The notes under the pieces: generated by a model
Databases searched by the model: none
The model's input: only the letters and a program-made list of their open reading frames with translations
Told to the model about the DNA's origin: nothing
Position numbers and translations under genes: made by a program
Assembly: GCA_028751875.1 (NCBI GenBank)
Contig: CM054140.1
Coordinates: forward strand, 32,034,893 to 32,098,892
Source: Rapana venosa
Taxonomy: Eukaryota; Mollusca; Gastropoda; Neogastropoda; Muricidae
Length of the DNA stretch: 64,000 bases
Direction of reading: 5' to 3'
In this document: positions 51,301 to 62,502 of the stretch, piece after piece
How the letters are laid out: each line of letters starts with the position of its first letter
How positions within the stretch are numbered: the first letter of the stretch is position 1

Positions 51301-54300
51301 GATCGTTTTTGCTGGCAGGTAGTATCCATATTTTTAAGGGACAAAAGAAACTGAAAAGAAAGTTGTTTCGCAAATCATGTGAAAGGATTTTTTTCTCCAT
51401 TCTTTATTTTTTGAAAGTCACTTAGGTCTCTGGCATTCACACAGAAGGCACACATGGCACCATATAGTTATTGTGGCACCATTCAAGCGTGGAGCAGTAT
51501 GGGGCAGCTGCGGGCAATGTCAGCGGGATGTGTGACATAGAGGCCCCTTCTGGCCAGCTGGAAATGCCTAGAATAAGAGCAAAAGGGTTAATTCATTCAG
51601 TTTTGTTAACGTGTATTGTGAGAAAGAAAATCCCAAAAGGTGTTTAATGTTAAGGAATGTCACCAGTACCTGTCCTCTACATGGGGTGACCTTGCTCTGT
51701 GGGCAGCTGTATACCGTCATCCTATTCGGTGCCAGTGGGAACAGTGAGGACGGACTTTGAACTGCCCCCGAATCAGGGTCGTCTGTCCATCGACCTGCCT
51801 ACGAACCTTTTAGATCCCAACACTGGGCTGGTTCAGCTCAACGACACCGATGTAAGTCCAGTCAGCCTCTCCCTCCCTCCCAAATGCATGGCCCAAATTT
51901 TCCCCTCTGCTCCTTTTGTTTTGCGCTTTGTAAGGTCATTGTCTTTGGTTTTAAGTATTGAGTGGAAGTCTTTTTCCCTACTAAAAATCCCCCCCCCCCA
52001 AAAAAAAAACCCACTCCCCATCCTTCCCCCATCTCATACACACAATACACACACACACACACATGCACACACACGTGCACACACACACGCACACACACCC
52101 ACACACATTCCCCTCAAAACGCATAAATGGAATGATTTAGAGATGAATTATTTGTTAACTCTATCCAGTGCAAATAAAATATTGTAACTGAAATTTACAA
52201 ATTGAACTTATCATGTTTTCCTGATGGAGGTAATTTTACTGCACTTTTATCTATGTTTTTAGGGATGGGGGAGGGTTGTTTGCTTTCAATTTGAAATGGT
52301 GTCTTTTTGGTTCAGTATCAAATCATCCATGGTTTTAAGAAGGTAGCAGTTGCTCACAGTGTACACACATACCGGTCAGCTGAATCATCTTATCGCATAT
52401 TTCAGAGAGAAATTGAGATCTTTGCCACAGTGGGCAAACCTGGCCAGTACGTCATTCTCTTCCACTACTTCATGCCCACAGAGATCGGCCTGACCATCCC
52501 CGTCACCGTCTTTGTCGGGGGACAGGCTATACAGGGTGAGTGTAGAGTGTATAGTCCTTGGTGGTGGTATTGTTGTTAGGTGTTCCTAGCTTAACACTGT
52601 GGGAGTCACCCAGAACATGCACGGATCTAACTCGGCCCACCTGGGAATCACTGTGAGACCATACTCATTGGGTGAGAAGTTTGTGTGTATTACTTGCTTT
52701 GAAGTGCCTCACTATTTAGGCATCATATCCTGACTCGGAGGAGTCAGTGTCATCAGGTGTGGTGGCAAAAAGCTTACCTGGTGACACTGACAGGTGAGAT
52801 ACTGACTTCAGGGGATATTTTTTTATATACTTGTATGGAAAGCACAGGTTGTTGAGCTGAGAGCTTATGGATTAAAATAATCACAGCATAATAACTCACA
52901 GCGTAGCATTTGAAGGTAGGCCTTGGCATGCAATTCCTGACAAAGCTTAAGGCTTGGGTCAATAGTGTACTTGGACAGTATGAAAAAGAAAATGCATGTT
53001 TTGGCATGCGTGGCTATGGCGTTAAAATCTGTACATTTTGAATCAGTTACTTTTGTGTCATCCACATAGTTATGTAGCCTTTTGACTGTTGCGGTACCTT
53101 TGATTCATTCGTTATAAGTCAGTAGAACCTTACATGCTCAACTTCAGGGATGGATATCTGTGTGTGCACAGCCATTTTTCTTATCCCATTATGTAGGCAG
53201 CCATACTCCATCTTTTTGGAAAAGAAGCCAGATGAATTTTTTAATTTTAATTTTATTTTATTCTTTTATATCGAGGATAATGGAATAAGCACTTGTGTGA
53301 ATTATTGATGTTAGAGATAGAAACAACGAAAGGGGAAGGTCCCCAAAGTCGGAATGTGGCTACCTAAATGGTGGTGGGTGGGGGGGGGGGGGAGGGTTGC
53401 TCTCGCCAAGAAAAGAAAAAGAAAAAGTATGAGTTTCAAAGAAAAAGAGCGTAAAAAAGAACCCTAAAGGTAAAAATAACATATACTTTGTCTACACACA
53501 CTGGTTCCCTATAACGCAGCAGTGCGCATTTCTGTGCTGCAGGCGAGTTCAAGCCAACCTACTGCCCCAGTGTGACTGGGTGCCGGGGGTCCATCATGTT
53601 CGGCAGCGGGAACACCATCAACCTGAGAGGCGACATCAGGATCCTGGTGAACAACACCGCTGGGGGCAAGATCTGGCTGGTAAGGTCGCACCCAGCACTG
53701 CAGCTGGGTTGCCTTAGCAGTGACGGGGTTCGTATGTTGGCCTCCTGGAGTTTTCTCTGGTTCTCACTGCCGTAGACGGTATAGCCGCGTGGGTATGACT
53801 GTCTGGCCTCAGTCCCATGGGGCTATGAAGTCATGGGTTTGAATCTTGGCAGGTGAATTCAGGGTGGGGTTTTTACCATCTCCCAGGTCAACAGAGCGGA
53901 CCATCCAGTGCTTTCATTCCCCTTGTGTAATATTCTCTTCTTCTTCCTCTTTTGTCATGTTTCTCCCAGGGGAGGTTTGACATTGATGAGCCTTCTCCAT
54001 CTCTCTCTGTTTTGAGCTTCCCCCTTATTTATGCCCCTTTCTCTAAGATCATCTGCAATACAGGCAGCCCAGGTTTCGCTAGGTCTTCCCTTTGGTCTCT
54101 TTCCATCCACTACGAAGTTCATTGCTCTTTTTATGATGTGGTGGTCTGCTTTCCGTTGAACGTGCCCAAACCAGCCAGCGTCACTTTCCATCTACTACGA
54201 AGTTCATTGCTCTTTTTATGATGTGGTGGTCTGCTTTCTGTTGAACGTGCCCAAACCAGCGCAGTCTATTGGTACTAGCTACAGACTTCAGGTCATCAAC

Positions 54301-57300
54301 TTTGCACATTGTCCATAGTTCTTCATTTGTGATCATTTGTAATATACTCATGCGAAGATCAAAAATGCATGTTAGAGATCCTGTAATTCGTGTGTGTGAT
54401 TTGAAATTGAAAATGTGATTGTAATTATGGAATACGTCAAGTTTTCCTACATATTTTCTTTCTTTGCCCCTGAATTGGGTCTCTGACATTTTTGGTGAAC
54501 AAGAATTTTCTGTTGTGGTTCCATTTCACTGTCATACTCTCGGTTGTTTAAAGACTGTTTAGGAGAAAAAAAAAATCATTGTTTCTTCTCTGAAGTAAAG
54601 CATTGAAGATGCTTTTGCATTCACATTTTTTTTTCCAGATGTGATATTTTCTGTACATGTGCTCTTGGCCCTTGATAGAAGGAAGGACAGCAGAGTTGGT
54701 TTTATACCCTGTTTTACTCTGTATATAGCTGCACAGCTTTAGTTTTATATCCTGTTTTACTCTGTATAGAGCTGCACATCTTTAGTTTTATACCCGTTTT
54801 ACTCTGTATATAGCTGCACAGCTTTAGTTTTATACCCTGTTTTACTCTGTCTATAGTTGCACAGCTTTAGTTTTATACCCTGTTTTACTCTGTATATAGC
54901 TGCACAGTTTTAGATTTATATCCTGTTTTACTCTGTCTATAGCTGCACATCTTTAGTTTTATACCCTGTTTTACTCTGTGTATAGCTGCACAGCTTTAGT
55001 TTTATACCCTGTTTTACTCTGTATATAGCTGCACAGCTTTAGTTTTATACCCTGTTTTACTCTGTGTATAGCTGCACAGCTTTAGTTTTATACCCTGTTT
55101 TACTCTGTCTATAGCTGCACAGCTTTAGTTTTATACCCTGTTTTACTCTGTATATAGCTGCACAGCTTATACCCTGTTTTACTCTGTATATAGCTGCACA
55201 GCTTTAGTTTTATATCCTGTTTTACTCTGTCTATAACTGCACAGCTTTAGTTTTATACCCTGTTTTACTCTGTATATAGCTGCACATCTTTAGTTTTATA
55301 CCCTGTTTTACTCTGTCTATAGCTGCACAGCTTTAGTTTTATACCCTGTTTTACTCTGTATAGAGCTGCACAGTTTTAAACTGAAATTTAAAATTTGACG
55401 AGGTGACAGCCCTGATATGGCCTCTGTGGTGGGCAGGGCTATGAACAGCAGGATTGGATTGGATGGGGTGCTCTTGATGAAATCTTGAAGCAGATGTTAA
55501 CCTTTTTTTCTCCTGTCTTCCAGGATTATGCTTTGCTGATCCCAGCGGAGACCTACACTCCCTTTGACTTGGAGCTGCTGCCCATCGACACCTCGGGGAA
55601 ATTCCTCACGGAATGTGTGGATGAAGGATTTGTCCTCAAGTAAGTGTGTGTTCTCGCTATTGTACTCTCCAGAGTAACGTTGGTTTGCTTCGGTCGTAAA
55701 GTCTTAGTTTTTAAACCTGGACTTTTTATTTGGTTTAAAAGGGAAAAAAAGCAGAGAATGAGTATGGACATAGGGGTTTAGTTTAGGGGTTTTTTTAATT
55801 GGGGGGGTGGGGGGGGGGTGTAAGATTCTGTCACTTTATCGGTTGTATTCAAAGAATTTGAGCTTTTGCCCTAAATTTGATATGTTTCATTTTTGTTCTC
55901 TCAGGGGCTTGGAATTCAGTGTGGAAGGTTACATACATATTGCATCTAGTAAGTTCTAGAAAGTAGATGGGGAGAGTAAGGGAGAGATTCTCAGTAAAGA
56001 GTTGCTGAAAATCCTGTAGCAGATGCCTCTCTTACACACCCCTTTGTGCTTCTGAAGCCTTGAATTCCTCTTACACTTGTGTATGGATTTAATCATATGT
56101 GTATATGCATATACATGTGTATGATTGTGGGTATGTGTCCATGTACCTTTGTGAATATACCATGTAAATGTCAGCATATAAATAATTGGGAAAAAAAAGT
56201 CCCATAATCATAGAATGTATAAATATTGTGTCCCTAAAAAATGGATTTTGGGGATATCTATTCTTTACTATCTAAGGTTGGTGCCAACTTTTATGTTTTT
56301 TATCATGTCCTAAAAAAAATTAGATTTTTCCCACCTTTTCTGTTCTAAAAGTGTTCACTGCTGACCTTTTTGTTCTTTAGGTCGGATTCAGAATACTGCA
56401 GAGAGAGTGTGTTCACACTGACAACGGAGTTCAACAAAGGAGCGGTGCAGTGTGACTGCAATGTGGATGGCTCGCTCAACTTCAACTGCCAGTCTTTCGG
56501 TGGACAGTGTCAGTGCCGAGAAAACGTCATCGGCCGAACATGTTCCGCTTGTCGACCCGGATATTATGGTTCCCAGATTGCAAAGGTAGGTTGCTGTGCT
56601 GCGCTAACAAAATGTCGACAGTTTTTATGCAGGAAATCGTGAACCACAAATGTGAAAATTCATTTTGTCACCTGGTGTTCTGTGGTGCTCAGTGTGGGGT
56701 TGGTTTTCAGTTTTTAAAAAACCAAAAACTAACAAAACAGTCTGATTATTCAGTAGAAAGCTGAAACTTTCTTTTACTTTTGTTATATATGTCATGTACA
56801 AGGTATATGTATTTTGTCAATGATACTGTCAGTAACCTTGGAAAAATAAAAGCAAAATGGTTATTTTGATGTGAGCACAGACAGACATACACACATACAT
56901 AAGCTTGCAGGCACTTATACTCGCACACACGAACATACACATGCATGCACGCACGCTCTTTTTTAAAATATTTACCCCCCTAAAATACTGATGATATATA
57001 TTCTAGGGTTAGATGGTAAAACCCTAATACAGATTCTAGTTTTATGTAGTGTAAGCCGCTGTGTATCCTTCTAAATTTCCCACAAAAGAAAACTTCTAAT
57101 GGCTGTCCCTTGTTCAATCTTACTTCAGCATGCAGTTGCCCGTTTGGTGTGTGCCACCCCATCACCGGGGACTGCATTTGCCCACCCAGGGTGGAAGGGG
57201 ACCGCTGTGACCGTTGTCAGCCCGAGGCCTATGGCTATGACGATTTGATTGGATGCCAGGTAACTGTCGTTAGTTTTCTTAGTGTACTCTAGTGCAGTGC

Positions 57301-60300
57301 AACTCAACACAACATGTTAGTTTTCTGTGCCTTGCAGGACAGTACAGCACAACACAATGCGCTACAGTGCAACAAGTGCAATCCAATGGAAAACAGTATA
57401 ATACTGTTTGATACAGTGTAAAACAATAGAGAACAATACAATGCAATACAAGTACACTACACTATATTACAATACAATGAGATGGAATTCAGCACAATAC
57501 AGTACGGTACAGTATCGTACAACATAGTACAATGCAATAGAACACAATACAATGCAACAAAGCAAAGCAATACAGTACAGTTCAAAATAATACAATGCCA
57601 GGGAATGCAATATGATACATAATGACACATACACTCCGCTGCATTGCACTACACAACACTACATGACACTACACTGCACTACACGACACAACACTGCACT
57701 ACACTACACTACACTGCACTATGCTACACTACTCTACACTGCACTGCACTACACTGCACTGCACTGCACAGCACTACACTGCACTTCACTACACAACACT
57801 ACACTTCACAACACTACACTGCACTACACTACACTGCACTCCACTACACTCCACTACACTCCACTCCACTACACTCCACTCCACTCCACTCCACTCCACT
57901 CCACTCCACTACACTACACTACACTACACTACACTACACTACACTACACTACACTACACTACACTACACTACACTACACTACACTACCCTGCACTGAACT
58001 GCTACACCAAACCACACCACCCCTCACCTCACCTCGCCTAACCCCCACACCACCACACCACAGCCCACCTAACCGCCATGCACCACAGCATACCCCACAT
58101 AATAATGCAAAGCGTGTTGTTGACAGGAGTGTAACTGTAACTCCAGGGGAGTGGAGGGAGACCTGAACTGTGACCAGACCACTGGCCAGTGCAAGTAAGT
58201 CACAGCTGGCTGTCTGTCTGCTGTTGATCACAGCTGTCTGTCTGCTGTTGATCACAGTGGCTGTCTGTCTGTCTGCTGTTGATCACAGTGGCTGTCTGTC
58301 TGTCTGCTGTTGATCACAGTGGCTGTCTGTCTGTCTGCTGTTGGTCACAGTGGCTGTCTGTCTGTCTGCTGTTGATCACAGTGGCTGTCTGTCTGTCTGC
58401 TGTTGATCACAGTGGCTGTCTGTCTGTCTGCTGTTGGTCACAGCTGTACGTGTCTGTGTCTGTTAGCTACATGCACTTGTGTGCATACATTTTGTGTACA
58501 CGAGAACATGTGTGGGAGGGTGTGTGTGTGTGTGTGTGTGTGCGTGCTTACGGCCATGCATAAACTGTGTGCAGATTAGAACATGTGTGGAAGAGAGAGA
58601 GAGAGAGTGTGTGTGCATGTGTGTGTGCATGTGTGTATGTCTCCTTTTGTTTGTGTGATGTATATTATATGTGTGTTCACATGTGGGTCTGTGTGTGTAC
58701 ATCTGTGTCCACACATGCATGCATGAGTTGTGTGAACATGTGTGTGCGTACTTACACATGTGTCCATGTGCTCAAATGCATGCTTGTATGTTAGCACTTG
58801 TGAACATGAGTGGGAAGGCAAGTTCTGTCTCATGTCCCTTTTTAAAAAAAAAAAAAAATAGCAAGGAAAAAAGGCAAAATTAGTTATGCCAAGTATTCTG
58901 AGTCCTGTCTCTGAATGTCTGTCCTCTTGGAAGGTGTGAGATGGGGTTGACCATCCTTGAATTTATTTAAATTCTGAAATACTGAAGAGATGCTGGTTTT
59001 TGGGGTTGTTTTTTTTAAAAGTGCCTTTTGGATGTGAATTAAACTTTCAACATTTGGGTGTCAGCTTTCCGGTCCTGGTCACAGAAAATGAACAGTTTCC
59101 ACAGTTTTGGAGTTACCTTTCTTCAAAATTAGAATTCAAAGAAACAAACTTTAACATTTCCTAGCAGAAATGACTTCTACATTTATAGTCCTCATCACTA
59201 AAGAACCCCTCCCCCCCAACAAAATTTTCAGCATAGAAAATTCGCTATAGTTGACGTTGCAGGAGGAGAGCATATTTTCTGAGCACATCACTCCTCTTCT
59301 GCGATCTCTTCACTGGTTGCCTGTCTCACAAAGACTGGAGTATAAAATCAATACCCTCTGTTTCAAATGTCTCCACAAATCTGCACCCTCTTATCTCTGT
59401 AACTGTCTTCACCTGTACACTCCATCCTGTTCCCTTCGTTCAGCTGCAGATACTTTGTGCTTTCGAACACCCAGATTCAAACAAACCACTGTTGGCCGTC
59501 GCTCCTTCTCTGTTTCTGGTCCATCCACCTGGAATGACCTCCCTCTTTCACTTCGCCAAAAGCCTTCACTTGATACCTTCGAATCCAGTCTCAAAACACA
59601 CTTATTTCCTACCTGAGACTTCCCCCCACATATCTGTCCCTAATTTTCAACAGCATCTTTCATCTTCTAAGTGTTGTTCCGTGTGTGTGTGTGTGTGTAT
59701 GTGTGTGTGCGTGTCTGTGCGTGTGCACGTGCGTACGTGCGCGCGCATGGATTTGAAATCTGTTGTTCATTATGTTTAAGGAGAGTTGCATGCCTGTAAA
59801 TGATTGAGTGCAAGTGCTTTGATTTGTTTGTTTTTTACAAGATTCAGCGCTATATAAATTCCATATATTATTATTATTGTGCAGCTGTCTGGCCAACGTA
59901 GGGGGCAGGAAGTGTGACACCTGCCTGCCCGGATACCACACCTTCCCTTACTGCCAGGCCTGCGACTGCGATCCCGCCGGCACTGAGGAAGGCATCTGTG
60001 ATCAGTACACCTCCCAGTGTCTCTGTAAGGTCAGTAGTGCACCTCCCAAGTGTCTCTGTAAGGTCAGTAGTGCACCTCCCAGTGTCTCTGTAAGGTCAGT
60101 AGTGCACCTCCCAGTGTCTCTGTAAGGTCAGTCAGTAGAGCACCTCCCAGTGTCTCTGTAAGGTCAGTCAGTAGTGCACCTCCCAGTGTCTCTGTAAGGT
60201 CAGTCAGTAGTGCACCTCCCAGTGTCTCTGTAAGGTCAGTCAGTAGTGCACCTCCCAGTGTCTCTGTAAGGTCAGTCAGTAGTGCACCTCCCAGTGTCTC

Positions 60301-61083
60301 TGTAAGGTCAGTACACCTCTCCAGTGTTGCTGTAAGGTCAGTACAGTCTTATGTCATGATCAGTGCATCTCTGTAAGGTCAGCACACCTCCCAGTGTTTC
60401 TGTAAGGTCAGCACACCTCCCAGTGATTCTGTAAGGTCAGCGCACCTCCCTGTGACTCTGTAAGGTCAGCACACCTCCCAATGTCTGTAGGGTCAGCGCA
60501 CCTCCCTATGACTCTGTAAGGTCAGTTCACCACCCAATGTCTCTGTAAGGTCAGCACATCTCCCAGTCGCTTCAGGTCATTGATTATTATGCTACTATCA
60601 AGTGTTGAGGTAAGCCGCAGACATATTTGCTTAACACAACCAAGTTTGTGTAAGAATCCAAAGTCACTCAACAGCAGAGCAGAGCCCCTCTGGCTGGTAG
60701 CCGCACAGAGGCCTACCATTGATAAGCTCCATGTTGACTTCTGACCTTGAGGATTCGACATGACTAGCTTTGGTATGGCTGGGGTGGACAAAGCAGAATG
60801 ATCAGCGTAAAAAAAAAGAAAAAGAAAGCAGAATGATAACTGTGGGAACAGCAGGACAGGAATGTCGCAGGAGATGAGGCAGTAAAAACCAAAACAAGTG
60901 TATGTCAGTGTTGTGATAATGGTGGTGATGATGACTGTGCATAGCTGTCAGTTTTCCCCACTTTCAGCTCCTCTCAGCCGCTATCCATCCCATCCCAGCT
61001 GGTTCTAATTGTTGCAGAAACTGACCGCACTTAGACTAGGTGAAAAGGACGGGGCTAATTTTAGCACTGGGCCCTGGACCCAC

Positions 61084-61119
<36 letters not shown>

Positions 61120-61234
61120 GGAATTTGTATAGCGCTATATCTTGCAAAGACAAATCAGAGCGCTTGCATTCAACATATTCTTACAGAGTCATGCAGCACT
61201 ATCAAAAGCTTGAACAAAATTCAAATGTACGCAC

Positions 61235-61271
<37 letters not shown>

Positions 61272-62469
61272 GGTTGTAGGCTTTGGCAGGGTAATGGGAT
61301 TTGGGCTGTTGGAAGGCAGGGGCAGTTTTGAGATGAAAGAGTTAGGTTGGATTTGCTGCAGACTGAGGTGTTTTTTGTTGTGTTGTTTTTCAGAGCAATG
61401 TGCTGGGGTCTCGCTGTGACCAGTGTCCAGACGGGTCGTTCCACCTGAGTGCCGACACCCCCTCTGGCTGTACCCGCTGTTTCTGCTTCGGCACCACCAC
61501 CCGCTGCACCAGCTCCAGGCTGACCTGGGATCTGGTCAGTTTCACCTGCCCTTTGTTGGGGGGGGTGGAGGTGGTTGTTGTGGTTGTGGTTGTTGTTGGT
61601 AGTTTGTACACCCGACGTTTTTTCGTTTTAGCAGGTCAATCACTACCGTTTATTATTCATTTAATTAAAGATTTCTTCTCTGCGTGTGTATTTGTTTGGT
61701 TGTTTTTTTTTATCACTGAGAAAGGCTTAATACAGAAGCTTTTTTTCCAGGGACAGCGCTGTTGTTGCCATGGGTTCTTTAACATGTGCTGAATGCGAGA
61801 ATGGATTGGATTGGATGTTGCACACGGAACCTCAGTTATTTATCTCATTCAAAAGATCAGCACTCAGACCACCACTAGTGGGTGGGGGTTTGGGGATGTT
61901 CAGGCTTAAAAACAGGCATTGAACCTCCATCTTTCGCTTTCTAAGATGTGATGCATTACCTCTAGACTACAGATCCTATGTGCATCACAGTGTATCCTTG
62001 TGATATTTTATATTTTTCTGGTGTGTGTGTGTGTCCTTACAGATGAACTCCATGGATGGGTTGTGATATTTTATATTTTTATGGTGTGTATGTGTGTGTC
62101 CTTACAGATAAACTCCATGGATGGGTTGTGATATTTTATATTTTTCTGGTGTGTGTGTGTGTGTCCCTGTAGATGAACTCCATGGATGGGTGGGGCATCA
62201 CCAACACCATTGAGGGCTTTGTGATCGAGGCAGGAAACACCATCGCTGTCAAGGCCCGGGACGACATAGCCGACACCAACGAGGCTCTGTACTGGGTGGC
62301 CCCTCCAGAGTACCTGGGCAATAAGGTGGGCTGGGTTTGAATGGTGTATGTGTTTTGGTCAGAATGATGCCCATGGGTTTTTGTTGTTGTTTGTGGCACT
62401 TTTATGTAGATGTTATTTTGTAAGAGAAATGGTGTCGAGTTGATGTGAATATGCGTGTGGGCATGTGCA

Positions 62470-62502
<33 letters not shown>

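Noticed and set aside
51583..51592. Another piggyBac right end (AAAAGGGTTAA)
   Set aside because: No partner TTAACCCTTTT to the left at a reasonable distance.
54689..55378. Possible CRISPR or centromere-type satellite
   Set aside because: The units of about 43 bp have no spacers, and the array is short and confined to one dispersed repeat.
57612..58166. Open frame of 184 residues rich in Thr, Leu and His
   Set aside because: It is the CACTA pentamer array, open in several frames because the unit lacks stops.
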